Shown piece after piece: positions 35,401 through 45,133 of a stretch of 64,000 nucleotides of DNA (position 1 is the first letter of the stretch; each line of letters begins with the position of its first letter). Source of the DNA: Selenomonas sp. TAMA-11512 (lineage in GTDB: Bacteria; Bacillota; Negativicutes; Selenomonadales; Selenomonadaceae); contig NZ_AP029018.1 in assembly GCF_037076525.1 (NCBI RefSeq), positions 2,216,501-2,280,500 on the forward strand, in the 5' to 3' direction. The translations under genes were made by a program, and so were the position numbers. The notes under the pieces were generated by a model, which saw nothing but the letters and a program-made list of their open reading frames with translations, was not told the DNA's origin and did no database searches.

Positions 35401-38400
35401 TTACCATCTGCACCGCAAGGTCCTGAATATTCCCCAGCTCCTGCTCCTTCCACTTCGCCATTCTCGCATCCACGCGGTCCTTAAACTCAGCGGCATAAGA
35501 CCTGTTATTAAGAACGGCCTGTCGGAGTTCGTCCCCGGACTTCATACCGACAATGTCGGCAATATCGTCAAGGGTCCACTGACCGTCCTTGGTAAACCAG
35601 CGCTGTGGCATTTCGGCCACGGCCTTTTCGCCATAGGTCTCAACCGCCTGCGCCCTATTAAGCTTTAAGCCACCCCCGTTTTCCTTCACGAAGTCCGCGC
35701 CCAACACGCCCTCCGGTACGGTTCCCCCCTTCTTTGCTTCCATAAGAAGTCTTGCCGCATAGAGGGGTTCCCGATGCATGGCTGCTTCTGTCAGGAAAGT
35801 AACCTTGGCCCGTGCTTCCTTTTCCAGTTTTTTAAACGCAGGTGAGAACTCTTTCAGAATACGCTGCTCCATCTTCTTCCGGGCTTCGCGATGTGCATCC
35901 TCCAGCAGCTTGGTGTAGTCTTTCATCTCCTTGAGGCCCAGCTCCTTGCCACCAAAGAGACGTTCGGAGTTATAGAACAGTTCCGCGGCATTGAGTTGTT
36001 CCTCGGATGCCAGCATACGGTCAAACACCTGACGGATGTCATCGTTAATCGGCAGTTGCTGGCGTGTCAGGGTATTGTAAATCTTCTTCATCCAGCCCTT
36101 GAACTTCTCGAAAATACCCACCAGCTCCAGCGAAGGCGCCTTGCCTTCGGAGAGGTAAGCCTCAAAGGCGGAGGTAACCTTCTCTTGCTGGGAGGCGGTC
36201 CAGGATTCTCCATCCTTGGCACCCACAAAATTATTGAGGGTCCGGAAGTCTTTTACAACATCCTCGGATGCCCGCCCAGTCTCAATGGCCTGCTGATATA
36301 GGTTTACAAAGTGGTGCATCATCTCATGTGGCAGGGTGCTGTAATTGGCATTTTTGTACAGCTCAATAATGGCCTTGCCCTGTTCTGCCGGGATGTATGC
36401 GCCGGTGATTTTGGCAGTGTCAAGCGGTCCGCCGTTTGCCTTATTTTCGTCTTGCAGAAGCGGATTTTCTAAGTGAAGTTTTATTGTTTCTTCTTTACCG
36501 TTGACTCCGAATAATTTATCGTGTATACTACGAAGTGAAAACGGATTCCCAACAAAATTCGAGGGCCTGGATTCGTCCAGGAGGCTCGTGTTGGACCCGT
36601 TTTTTTTCATCCAATTATCAATACCGGCATCACTATCAAAGAATGCTGTTTTAAGATAACTTTTGCCATTAGGTAACACTTCGTAACACACGCCGGCGTT
36701 ACCTAATGGCGTTTTTATTTTTGCTAAAACAGGTACGCCATTGTAATCCCCCTTAACATTTTCATCCAAATAACCGTCAATGAAGTTTTCGCTATTTTTT
36801 TGAATTGCGCCCCATTGTTTTTCCGTGAGGCCGTGCCTGTTATCAATATGCATCGCGTCATCATGAGCAAGTGCTATACGCGATCCTTGCGTGCCGTTAA
36901 ATTCATATTTGATTTTCCCCCTACCATCTTCCGTAAGCACGGTTCCTTTAACTTTCTTAAAAAAGCTATATAATCCGTCCGCTTTTACAAGCTTCATTGC
37001 TTGAAGCAATGTCTGGGCAGATGCCCGTTCATCGGCAATACGGGCAGGATCATAAGCCTCGCGTCGAACCACGCCCAAATTGTCCATGGCCTCGGAAACA
37101 TCCTTGTAGCCCAATACTTTGAGCAGACCCCGGTCCTCGGCTCTGGTAAACATGGTATGAATCAGGTTCGCCTGACCTTCTATGATACGTTCAGAGGCAT
37201 CCGGATATACAGAACGAACGTAATCCACGGCCTTTTGATAGGACGGAGATTCCTTGTCGATCCCCTCGCCCTTGGCCATTTCCTCTGCCTGCTTCTGAAG
37301 CTCTTTGAAATACTCGGTGGTTTCCGCGATTTCCCGGTCCGTAAATTCGCCCATGCGAACGTCCTTGGCCAGACCTTTGATATGCTCGGTACCGGAATAT
37401 TCCTTGATAAAATCAGAGGTTTTTACGTTGATGTCCTGTCCCTGCTGCAGCGCTGTTTGAAGCTCTTCTTCCGTAACTCCCAACTTCTTGGCTTCCGCAG
37501 CCGCCCGGTTCACATTTTCAGAGTCTATCTCCTGAAAATACGCCACGAACTCCTTGGCCGGAATACCGACCGTCTCCAGCTTGGAGCCTTCCACTATTCC
37601 GCCGATCATGTCCCCGATAGCGTTCTTTGACCGCCTGGCGGTCTTTGTTTCGCTGACCGCTTTATCAATAGCATTCAATGCATCCGCGGTACTTGTCGCG
37701 GGCCGTGAGCTCTCCGGTGCCTTAGGCATAACGGTGCGCAAAGCCGCACCACCGGCAAGAGTCACACCGGACAAGGTAACCGCGGTAGGAACAAACTCGG
37801 TTGTAGCATGGAGTATCTGCTCCGCGGCTCCCGGTTCGTCGCTGTGGTCAAATTCCAGCCCGCTCAGCTCCTCGGCCGTCTTACGTCCGGCCAGTTCCAC
37901 GGCTTTGGTGCCGCCGCCGAAAATGAGTGACTGTTCTGCTGTGGACTCGGCAAGATTCTTCACAAATACCTTCCATGCCGCTTTCTTCGTTTCAGGATTA
38001 TTCAGAACGGCTTCGGGGACCGCGCCCTTAAATGCGGCATATACTTCCCCGGAGGCCGGTATTCTTGAAAACAATCTGGTTATCCCGCCGGCACCGAGAA
38101 CGGCATTGCCGCCGCCCGCGAGCAGCGCGCCGTAATATGCGCTGTCCGCGGACATATACCGACCGTCTGCGCTCTTTTCACCAATGCTGTCAAGGTATTG
38201 GTTACCCATAGCGCGGGCGCCCATTGAATATGCCAGTCCGCCTCTAAATCCAAAGCCGAATCCGGTCAGAGCTCCCGGTATTGCCCCGACACCGGCGCCG
38301 GCTAAACCCACCCCGGCGCCGATAGCTGCCCCGCCCGCACCCGTAACGAGACCAGCCTCCACGTCATTGGCCATACCGGCAATGCCTCCGATAATATTGG

Positions 38401-39142
38401 CCATGTTCCAGCTGAACGGGTTATACCATTTGCTTTCCGGGTCCTGATATTTTTTGGCAAGCTCCTCCCTGCGCTTGTTGATGTTCTCCAGCTCCACCCG
38501 CTGATCCGCGGTAATGGTTGTCATATCCTGACCGTTGTGCATCATTTCCCGGCCGATCTCTGACCTCCTTAACTCAATATCCGCCAGCTCCAGATGGTCC
38601 CGGACACTTGCGACAGTATCCTCTACAAACTTCAACGGCTTAATATCATCCCACGACTGGGCCATGTTCTTCTGGTCTGTCAGATATTTGGCCGTGGCCG
38701 GATTATCCGCCACAAAAGTATCCCAGTCCTCCGGACTGTTCTGTTTCTGCCTGGCCGTCTGAAGCGCGACGTCCATAAGCTCACTGTCCGTTATGCCGCT
38801 CTGAATCAGAGCGCGTTTCTGCGCGTCGTCATGTATCCCTAAAATGCCGGCGGCTTCGTTTAACCTGGCCGCTTTTTCGGTATCCGTCTTCTGCATGGCA
38901 TTGCCGGCATAGAGTGCCGCTACCCTGTTCCTAATTTCCTGATTATTATTGGCATAGGCATCGGCAAGCTCGGGGCTGTAAGAAGAAGGACCGGAGCTGA
39001 ACATTTTACCGATCCTATCAAAAATACCGCCGCTTGTATTTGCCTCGACGCGCTGCCGAACTTCTTCAGCCGATACCTGCACGCCGGTATCTTTGTCTAT
39101 GTATATTGTCCCCTGAGCGGTTTGTCGTGCTATTACTGGCAT
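32432..39142 (-). CDS. Giant (2236-aa) polyvalent internal virion/ejection protein
   Basis: This single 6.7-kb gene is in the position of a T7 gp16-type ejection protein. Visible parts: a helical N-terminus; a Gly/Ala-rich, membrane-like stretch at about 245-355 (GAGGAAIGAGVGLAGAGVGA); a small nuclease-like domain at about 715-850 (HDDAMHIDNRHGLTEKQW and PVLAKIKTPLGNAGVCYEV) of the phage PBECR type; a zincin-like HEMMH at about 939-943; long charged coiled coils (1080-1420); and a C-terminal ~500-residue region with TM-like helices and PLxRFG-like phage patterns. It is probably packaged in the head and injected with the DNA. Individual domain activities are inference. Confidence 0.85.
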   Translation of the reverse strand: MPVIARQTAQGTIYIDKDTGVQVSAEEVRQRVEANTSGGIFDRIGKMFSSGPSSYSPELADAYANNNQEIRNRVAALYAGNAMQKTDTEKAARLNEAAGILGIHDDAQKRALIQSGITDSELMDVALQTARQKQNSPEDWDTFVADNPATAKYLTDQKNMAQSWDDIKPLKFVEDTVASVRDHLELADIELRRSEIGREMMHNGQDMTTITADQRVELENINKRREELAKKYQDPESKWYNPFSWNMANIIGGIAGMANDVEAGLVTGAGGAAIGAGVGLAGAGVGAIPGALTGFGFGFRGGLAYSMGARAMGNQYLDSIGEKSADGRYMSADSAYYGALLAGGGNAVLGAGGITRLFSRIPASGEVYAAFKGAVPEAVLNNPETKKAAWKVFVKNLAESTAEQSLIFGGGTKAVELAGRKTAEELSGLEFDHSDEPGAAEQILHATTEFVPTAVTLSGVTLAGGAALRTVMPKAPESSRPATSTADALNAIDKAVSETKTARRSKNAIGDMIGGIVEGSKLETVGIPAKEFVAYFQEIDSENVNRAAAEAKKLGVTEEELQTALQQGQDINVKTSDFIKEYSGTEHIKGLAKDVRMGEFTDREIAETTEYFKELQKQAEEMAKGEGIDKESPSYQKAVDYVRSVYPDASERIIEGQANLIHTMFTRAEDRGLLKVLGYKDVSEAMDNLGVVRREAYDPARIADERASAQTLLQAMKLVKADGLYSFFKKVKGTVLTEDGRGKIKYEFNGTQGSRIALAHDDAMHIDNRHGLTEKQWGAIQKNSENFIDGYLDENVKGDYNGVPVLAKIKTPLGNAGVCYEVLPNGKSYLKTAFFDSDAGIDNWMKKNGSNTSLLDESRPSNFVGNPFSLRSIHDKLFGVNGKEETIKLHLENPLLQDENKANGGPLDTAKITGAYIPAEQGKAIIELYKNANYSTLPHEMMHHFVNLYQQAIETGRASEDVVKDFRTLNNFVGAKDGESWTASQQEKVTSAFEAYLSEGKAPSLELVGIFEKFKGWMKKIYNTLTRQQLPINDDIRQVFDRMLASEEQLNAAELFYNSERLFGGKELGLKEMKDYTKLLEDAHREARKKMEQRILKEFSPAFKKLEKEARAKVTFLTEAAMHREPLYAARLLMEAKKGGTVPEGVLGADFVKENGGGLKLNRAQAVETYGEKAVAEMPQRWFTKDGQWTLDDIADIVGMKSGDELRQAVLNNRSYAAEFKDRVDARMAKWKEQELGNIQDLAVQMVTGERTLEAIGIEAEVLRNAAKELRAKNEKATAEAMAEGRKKARQAREAQERTDKAVAKAQEKQARDTRRQAAEVQQGKLKAKVAREIAKETIGNQRIAEAGKWRQMLAAATRAGKKATRAMAKGDYDLAIIFKDEELLQRAMAMQAMKAEKEIQVGMRFFGKINKRNLNEKSIDHNFNVQIDNLLAKYGLLSHEPLTPVDGSAPAPLAAFIESCRENYFVPIVPESIVKGEAKHYSRLSLNEFRDLKDGAKSLQHVGKMMDRALSDADTASMKERTKAIIGKAIELTNRYPNQSEMGREDLSLMARLGRLVDIPINSLVKTETLLRIIDKGEEQGPAIKYIFNPIIRGLDDVNHRNRKSIADIEKVIRDAGWDRKSIEKMKGEKHHFDFLPNDLTMEEIVLAAMNWGNEGNRDRLRYYFKSPEQRRMKMTEMENQQIDQLAMQVFSVMEEKHWKLVQGVWDYLNTYAPEIRQHEIDCAGLDVKMVEPTPFRVFTKDGVIMDMSGGYYPIAYDPGKSIVTMNQQEANQLFKVNPTASAMTSHGHTSGRVSHVNRPLLLNWSAFTNHIQNVNYDLAMRKPVIDVNKIIKNPDFISAIDSRFGVSTTKALQDWLINIAADQRESLTVLEKGTRWLRTRMSVAMLGFRVKALAIDLPQNVVTACWQMGAGNVIKGMGEFYTGNFMEKINFVNARSAMMREKTSFMDQNMADFRNHMFEKNTVLGIDKDKLVKAAFCCDMVADMAVNYPMWIHMYSKAIAEGKGETEAATIADSWIRRSSVDTSKAGLSKIQRGGEGTKLMLPFYSFFNSMFNRIWFDTKMAQIKMEDGRPMDAARVFTRMIVMGLVIPMTIEGIMNYALNNNRNPDPKKREESAVKSGVVSGLSFPFQMFPIVGGGISYGLNKMAGTYGSYELSPIETTIEKTFGTPPAWYDFLIKKGGDPDAGRKALIQTADTASLLVGYPMKINTLALNCWDAISKGDITLADFISRRSGR

Positions 39143-39155
39143 AATCCGTTCTCCT

Positions 39156-41726
39156 TTAGCTGTTCATTACTTCCCACTCTTGCGTCTCCATGTTATACCG
39201 CATCGTGTTGCCGTTCGGGTCCAAGACTCCGTATTCCGTTACAGTCCAATTGTACGGAACATCCGCCCGTTTAATATTTTGGCCGCTGAATGGGAGCATG
39301 TTCTTATTTATAGTTAAACCGGAAGCCTCATTCTGCACAAAGGCTCGAACATCGGCAAGATCAAGCGGCGCCTCGCCAGCCTCCTGCCGGCGTTCCGATT
39401 CTTTGTTGAGCTTCTCGCGTACATAGGACTTTTCCATGCCGGTCAATTTCAAAGAACCGCATACATCGTTGAAGGTCTTCTCATTGTCAGAATTCTTTCC
39501 CCATGCATAGGCGTCTTTCAGACTTCCGCCGATTCCCAGCGAATTCTGGATGGCGTACTGTTCTTTCGGATTCAATCCATAGGCTTTGGCCGCTTCTAAA
39601 ATATCTGCACTGCTCGCGTCCGGATTTAGCAGTCTCCAAGCGTAGAAATCTTTTGAGGCCTGTTCTGCTTCCCGGTATTCTTGTTGATGCCGGTACCCCT
39701 CATCGGAACGGGTATCCGACACGGTAGCGCTGGCAACGGCTTTAATGACAGTATTTATATCTGTCGGAGTCATATTCGGGTAGTTAGACCTTACGAGCTC
39801 TTCAACCTGGCTGATATATTCCATTCCCTTTGCAGCCGGAATAAGCGCATTAATCGCGTTCTGGAGGTTGTCGTCATGGCCCATTTTTATAACACCCGCC
39901 TGGCGAATCAAGGCCTTATATGCCGCATTGTAAATCTTTTCGTTATATGCGGATACTTCAACCTCTTCGTATTGCATCGGCCCGCCTGCGCTGAGACTTC
40001 TCTTCAATCCGCCTAGATGGAGGTGATAACCGGAGCCTGCGTTGTGGTAAAGTACCTCGGAAAAATCCCCGCTTTGCTCAAAATACTCCCTGATTTCATC
40101 CGCCTTAGCAGCTGAAGTACCCCGCGGCAAGACTATGTCCAATGCGTCTCCGCCATTACCGCTGTCGATATGATGTGAAGTCGGAGAACCGTTCACCTCT
40201 GCATTGTGCTCCGGCGTACGCGCACCGGATGAAATCTCGCCTTCAATACCGAACTTGCTGTATAGGATTCCGCCTATGATCGGTATAGCGGACTGCCAGC
40301 CCGGTTTAAGGGCCTGTACCTGGGCATCTATATTCGGACCCTGCGTGCGCATATCACGGGCTATTACAGCCGCATTGCCTCTGGACTTAAACTCTTCATA
40401 TGTGTCCAAAACCTTTTGCACGTAGTCCTGCGTTTCTTTATATGGCGGGGTGCCGTTATAGTCTTTAACCGCCTGCGGTCCTGCATTATAAGCTGCAATC
40501 GCTTTATGGACGTCCCCGCCGAAAGTATCCAGCAGCTCCTTGATGTACCGGGCACCGCCATCAATATTGCCGGCTTTATCATGGGGATCAACACCAAGTC
40601 CTGCCGCCGTCCCGGGCATGAGCTGCATGATCCCGATGGCACCGGCTTCTGAAACTGCATCCTGGTTATAGCCGGATTCCGTAGAAGCGATGGCCGCCAC
40701 CAGAAGCGGATCAACGCCATATGCTGCCGCTGCATTATTAATCAGGGTATCCGTAGCGCTGTCGCCGGAGTACCCGCCGCTTCCTCCGACAGCTCTTCTA
40801 ACCTTCTTTTTCATATTAGGCCCGCAAGTATTCTCTAGGTCTTCCAAGGCTTTAGGCAAATTTATTGTGCCGTCGGGATTCCTATAATCCGGATTATTCA
40901 AATAAGAGCGAACGATCTGTTCACCCTCCATCAGGGTTTTAAGCTCACCGCTCATACGCGCCGCCCTAACCTCCGCATCCGCCGTTACCTTGCCGTGTCC
41001 CGCTTCTACCAGCTCAAACAGCCCCTGCGTATCGCCGTTGGCATTGAGAATTTCGGCCATCTTCACGTAAGACTCGCTCAATTTCGTTTGTATCGTCTGA
41101 TCCGCCGTTTCGGAAGACATTCCGACGAAGTGCATATAGTCCGCCTTATTCGTTTGCGCCTGAAGAGCCAACGTCAAAAAAGACGTTGCGCTTGGAGCAG
41201 TCATGGCGGCTTCTTCTGCATTGGCGTAATTCGTGCCGATATCCTGAATGTATGCCGCATTTACCTCCTGCCCCTCATTCCTGGATACCGTATTTCTGTA
41301 TTGAGAAAGCCAGCCGGCAGTCCTCTCATACAGCTTGGCCTTCATACTCTCGGAAGGCATATTGTCCATAGCTTCTTTCAGCCGCTTCTCCGCTATCTGG
41401 TCATAGGCCATAGTAGCCCCCTGCGCTTGGTGCCCTTTTTTCATGGCCAGCCCGCTATCCGGGTTATGTATAACGTCATTTATATACGCCCGCAGTTCAT
41501 TCTCCTGACGCACCACCGCATTATCATCGGCCATCTGCTGCATCTTGATCGCGTGCTCGGCCAGCATGTTACCCAGTTTGGACAGATTCTCGCCGAAGCC
41601 GGCCTGCTCCTTGGCGACTGTGGTGCCGAAAGCTGAGGGCGATCCCTGGGGAATCTGGGGATTAATGGTGGCCGTATAGCTGGCCTGTCGCTGATATGTA
41701 GGTATTTCGTTGTTTAGCGAAGCCAT
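39156..41726 (-). CDS. Internal virion protein with lytic transglycosylase and M15 peptidase domains
   Basis: This 856-aa protein combines two wall-cutting modules. The SLT goose-lysozyme-like domain (about 320-440) has ASTESGYN with catalytic Glu350, GIMQLMP (365-371) and AYNAG (412-416). The M15/VanY-type domain (about 475-575) has SGARTPEHN, SHHIDSGNGGDALDI and YHLHLG with the Zn ligands His, Asp and His. The rest is helical. It likely opens the peptidoglycan during genome entry, cutting both glycan and peptide. It overlaps the next gene by 13 bases. Confidence 0.9.
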   Translation of the reverse strand: MASLNNEIPTYQRQASYTATINPQIPQGSPSAFGTTVAKEQAGFGENLSKLGNMLAEHAIKMQQMADDNAVVRQENELRAYINDVIHNPDSGLAMKKGHQAQGATMAYDQIAEKRLKEAMDNMPSESMKAKLYERTAGWLSQYRNTVSRNEGQEVNAAYIQDIGTNYANAEEAAMTAPSATSFLTLALQAQTNKADYMHFVGMSSETADQTIQTKLSESYVKMAEILNANGDTQGLFELVEAGHGKVTADAEVRAARMSGELKTLMEGEQIVRSYLNNPDYRNPDGTINLPKALEDLENTCGPNMKKKVRRAVGGSGGYSGDSATDTLINNAAAAYGVDPLLVAAIASTESGYNQDAVSEAGAIGIMQLMPGTAAGLGVDPHDKAGNIDGGARYIKELLDTFGGDVHKAIAAYNAGPQAVKDYNGTPPYKETQDYVQKVLDTYEEFKSRGNAAVIARDMRTQGPNIDAQVQALKPGWQSAIPIIGGILYSKFGIEGEISSGARTPEHNAEVNGSPTSHHIDSGNGGDALDIVLPRGTSAAKADEIREYFEQSGDFSEVLYHNAGSGYHLHLGGLKRSLSAGGPMQYEEVEVSAYNEKIYNAAYKALIRQAGVIKMGHDDNLQNAINALIPAAKGMEYISQVEELVRSNYPNMTPTDINTVIKAVASATVSDTRSDEGYRHQQEYREAEQASKDFYAWRLLNPDASSADILEAAKAYGLNPKEQYAIQNSLGIGGSLKDAYAWGKNSDNEKTFNDVCGSLKLTGMEKSYVREKLNKESERRQEAGEAPLDLADVRAFVQNEASGLTINKNMLPFSGQNIKRADVPYNWTVTEYGVLDPNGNTMRYNMETQEWEVMNS

Positions 41727-42355
41727 GAGAATCCACCTCTCTGTCTATTCGGCCAACCCGGATATGTTGACATAGGCGTCGTGCTGTTGTACTGCGGGAC
41801 CGGTGCGGGAGCTGCAGCGGCAGACCTTCCTCCACTCCGCCCCATGCTGGTTTGTCCCCAGCTCAGCATGTTGTTGGCAAATTGACTGCCGGCAGAAAGG
41901 ATACCGGAATAATACGCAATTTTACCCGCAGCGCGTTCCCCGGCTGCCTGCCCCTTATACTGAGCCACCTGAATTTTGTTGGTCGCCCTCAGGTTCTGCA
42001 TCTGAACGTCCGCATTGTACTGAATGGCCAGCGCATCCATCTCGGAACGGGTTATGGAGTCATCCAGCAGATTCTGATATGTAAAAGAGTTCGAAGCCAG
42101 ACCGCGGCTTGCCATGGCAGCCTTCTGCGCCTTGGTCGTAGAAAGGCCCTTTATCCGGGCTTCGGACGCCTGCATGCCGGCGTTATGAGCAACAGAGTCC
42201 ACAGCATTCTCCGTCATTATGGTATTCAGCTCACCCATGGAATTCAGATAATCCGCATTGGCGTTATGATAATTCCGCTGCGCTTTTGCAGCCGTAATGC
42301 CGCCCATGAGCTGGAGCCCGGAGCCCACCACCATCCCCGCCGTTGACGTACACAT
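41714..42355 (-). CDS. Internal core protein (T7 gp14-like)
   Basis: This 213-aa protein starts with a hydrophobic N-terminus (MCTSTAGMVVGSGLQLMGGITAA), continues with a long Ala/Gln-rich helix and a Gly/Pro-rich tail. Position upstream of the SLT protein and downstream of gp13-like and the nozzle matches T7 gp14, a membrane channel component ejected first. The ATG at 42355 has GGAGGTGA; the earlier in-frame ATG overlaps that signal. Confidence 0.78.
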   Translation of the reverse strand: MCTSTAGMVVGSGLQLMGGITAAKAQRNYHNANADYLNSMGELNTIMTENAVDSVAHNAGMQASEARIKGLSTTKAQKAAMASRGLASNSFTYQNLLDDSITRSEMDALAIQYNADVQMQNLRATNKIQVAQYKGQAAGERAAGKIAYYSGILSAGSQFANNMLSWGQTSMGRSGGRSAAAAPAPVPQYNSTTPMSTYPGWPNRQRGGFSWLR

Positions 42356-42360
42356 ATTGC

Positions 42361-42825
42361 TCACCTCCAAATAAAAAACCGCTTGAACGCTCGCCCAAGC
42401 AGTGTTATATTCTCCTTCTCGAACTGTGCCCCAAGGCGTTTCAGCCAGCGCACAGACTCCTTATGGTCCATACATATGACATTGGTCAGATAGGTATACC
42501 GGACCATCAAATCATTTTTTAGAATGTCAAAAGACTTTATCATAAACTCCTTCGGATAGCTGTTAATCCTGTCCGTACCCAAAAGCCAGAACACCGCCCC
42601 GCCATCGGGCAAAGGCTTGGAGCCCATAGCGCCTATAGGCTCCCCGTCCGCAAAAAACACACTTGCATCCGGGCACTCGCTTATGGACGACCGCAGCCCT
42701 TCCATGGGACTGAGTCCGACGGCCCGGCACTCAAACACATCCATTTCCCGCATGTTATCCGCAATGTACCGGAGCATTTCATCCTCCGGTTCTACAAAGG
42801 TAATGCGCTCCCGTCTTTTAATCAT
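42361..42825 (-). CDS. T7 gp13-like (DUF2833) GNAT-fold phage protein
   Basis: This 154-aa protein has GNAT-like elements: MREMDVFECRAVG, SVFFADGEPIGAMGSKPL, FWLLGTDRINSYP and DHKESVRWLKRLGAQFEKE. In T7-like phages the equivalent (gp13, often called internal virion protein A) is needed for morphogenesis. It overlaps the nozzle gene's end by eight bases. Acetyltransferase activity is not assured, because the acetyl-CoA loop is not clear. Confidence 0.82.
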   Translation of the reverse strand: MIKRRERITFVEPEDEMLRYIADNMREMDVFECRAVGLSPMEGLRSSISECPDASVFFADGEPIGAMGSKPLPDGGAVFWLLGTDRINSYPKEFMIKSFDILKNDLMVRYTYLTNVICMDHKESVRWLKRLGAQFEKENITLLGRAFKRFFIWR

Positions 42826-45133
42826 CGGATACCGTCAACCCCATCAAGATTCCAAGAATTGTTAAAGGCATCGGCGTGTCCTGGACAACGATCACCCGTC
42901 CGCCTTCCTCACAGCTGAAATTGCCGTTGATAAAAACGTCGCCGGTGTAGAGCGCCAGCTTTTCCCCAAGATAATCCGTCTTGCTTCGCCTCTGCCATTC
43001 GTCCAGGTATTCTTCCGTCTGACCCGCCTTGCCTCCGCGGCTGTTTAAGAGCCGCAGGATAACCTCACCGATCTTTACCTTGTGCCCCTGCATTACGCCC
43101 CGGAACACCATGCCCTGCATCTCTATGTTCATGGTCTCCAGCTTCGATACGTATTTCAGACCGACCGCCACCTTTTTGCCGCTACGCAGAAGCTGCAGTG
43201 TTCCGTCCTCGGGGACCTCCGCATCCGGCAATATATTTCCGTCTACCACTACGCCCACCGTGCGCCCCGCGAGCTGTGGACAGCTTATGGAAGATACAGT
43301 GCTTCCGGTATCACTCACGGAAGCGGCATCCATGTACAGCTGATCTGCCGGGTCCGTAGTGGGCAGTCTCTTGGACATACGCTCTATGTAGCGCACTGTC
43401 GAGCCGTTGACCGTCCGCTTTACCGCCGCCCATATCCTTGTGGCATTGTCATAGGGTATGCAGCAGACAGATTCAAATTCTCCATCGGTTTCATGCTCTG
43501 CCCATGCCACCATCTTTTGCTCCGGCATATAGGTGCATGACAGCAGTGCTCCGTCCTCCCGAACAAGCCAAATAATGGAATCCGGCTCCAGCTGGTAACT
43601 CATTTCAACCGGAATCTTGTCATTTATCAGGCAGGAAGAGAAGAGGGAAATCTCATTTCCGGAATACGCGTCATGCACATAATCATAGCCGATATCCCGA
43701 ACGGCTCCGCCCGTTTCCTGCACATAGATACACTGGGCGCCTACCGTAAGTATATCCAGATTCCTCGCACCGTAATAGCTCTCCGCGCGCTGAGATATGG
43801 AAGTCGGCGTCAGGGATGAGCCGGAATAGGAGATGGTGTTTACGCCGTCCTCTGAAAAAGCAATGAGAGACTGACGCATGGCCACCAGCGTATGGATGAC
43901 ACTCATTTTACGGCTGGTCAGCACGATCTGAATGGAGTCATCATCTTCACTTGTGGGAGATGACGTCTCGAAGTTGTAATAATCTGCGGGCTTGCTCATC
44001 CACACACCGCGCGGAGAACCCTTGGTGCCGGCAAAGCACAGCCGGTCCTCATAGAAGCATACTGCGGACGGATATCCCTGCGCACCGCTCCATGCAGCCT
44101 CAAACCACATATCCGTCTTTGAGGTATTGCATATGGGCTTGTCCTTGTCCACGGAAGCCGTGGCTGTCATGCCGTCGGTTACAGCTGTTATGGCAACGTA
44201 GCCCACATTCACATACGGATCGACGGACAGCTCCATGCTGCATGCACCGGAGGTGATTGCGTCCAGCCTTGCCCGCAGCAGACACTGCTCCCCCTCTTCC
44301 GCATATACATTGAAATTGACCTCAGCATCCTTATGCGTAAAAGAGCGCAGCTGCATCCACGTCGTTCCGTTATCATAGGAGCGCTCAACTACGGCCGTAC
44401 CTGCCCATGATGCGCCATGCGTAACAAAACGCCATGTGCCGGAGGCGCCGCAGGGCAGCGTGTCGGTGGTAAATGCCGCAGAGCCTGAACCGCTGACGCT
44501 GCCGCCGGACATGTGCTGGTCAAGTCTCCACACAGAGCCGACATGCCCCTCCAGAAAGATGCTTTTTGAGGCGGTAAGGGTTATTGTACCTTCGGTACCG
44601 GACGGCGTAATCGTACTGGCCTCGTCAAGGTTCTGAGAGATAAACGGCCCCCGCTTATAGCCGTACGGCATAATGCTCCACGAGGACACCGTGTCACGGG
44701 TGAGTACCCTTGGAGGGACCTCCCTGCACGCAATGAATATCGTGTCGGCGCTTTGCACAAAGCGCAAACTGTTCAGCATATCGGAGGTATAAGGCGTGTC
44801 CAGCTCCACCGGGTCATTGTTTTCTCCCAATACCCGGGAGCCGTCACTGTTCCAAAACCGTACATATAGATGGCCGAACTCCATCACATAAGCCTGGTCG
44901 TCGGAGTAAACGAAGGGAAGCAGTCGGCACTTCTTGTCGCTGACCTTGGCATCCCCCAGATATAAAAATCCGGTCCGGTTGCTCACGGATCCGAACTTGT
45001 GTATAAAAAAGTTCTTGCACTCCCGGAGCCCGGAGGCGTACCGTTCGTTATCTATCCGGCCCCACACTTTAGGGTCGAATTTACCTCCGGCAAAGGACGG
45101 CTGCATGTAATATGCGGTTCCCATGCGCGTCAC
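42818..45133 (-). CDS. Tail tubular protein B / tail nozzle (T7 gp12-like)
   Basis: This 771-aa beta-rich protein has the nozzle hallmarks: MQPSFAGGKFDPKVWGRIDNERYASGL at the start (FSGG-type), RFVQSADTIFIACREVPPRVL, YPSAVCFYEDRLCFAGTKGSP, SQRAESYYGARNLDIL and YMPEQKMVAWAEHET. It closes the tail tip and docks fibres. It overlaps the gp11-like gene by four bases. No internal frameshift is seen. Confidence 0.88.
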   Translation of the reverse strand: MTRMGTAYYMQPSFAGGKFDPKVWGRIDNERYASGLRECKNFFIHKFGSVSNRTGFLYLGDAKVSDKKCRLLPFVYSDDQAYVMEFGHLYVRFWNSDGSRVLGENNDPVELDTPYTSDMLNSLRFVQSADTIFIACREVPPRVLTRDTVSSWSIMPYGYKRGPFISQNLDEASTITPSGTEGTITLTASKSIFLEGHVGSVWRLDQHMSGGSVSGSGSAAFTTDTLPCGASGTWRFVTHGASWAGTAVVERSYDNGTTWMQLRSFTHKDAEVNFNVYAEEGEQCLLRARLDAITSGACSMELSVDPYVNVGYVAITAVTDGMTATASVDKDKPICNTSKTDMWFEAAWSGAQGYPSAVCFYEDRLCFAGTKGSPRGVWMSKPADYYNFETSSPTSEDDDSIQIVLTSRKMSVIHTLVAMRQSLIAFSEDGVNTISYSGSSLTPTSISQRAESYYGARNLDILTVGAQCIYVQETGGAVRDIGYDYVHDAYSGNEISLFSSCLINDKIPVEMSYQLEPDSIIWLVREDGALLSCTYMPEQKMVAWAEHETDGEFESVCCIPYDNATRIWAAVKRTVNGSTVRYIERMSKRLPTTDPADQLYMDAASVSDTGSTVSSISCPQLAGRTVGVVVDGNILPDAEVPEDGTLQLLRSGKKVAVGLKYVSKLETMNIEMQGMVFRGVMQGHKVKIGEVILRLLNSRGGKAGQTEEYLDEWQRRSKTDYLGEKLALYTGDVFINGNFSCEEGGRVIVVQDTPMPLTILGILMGLTVSDD

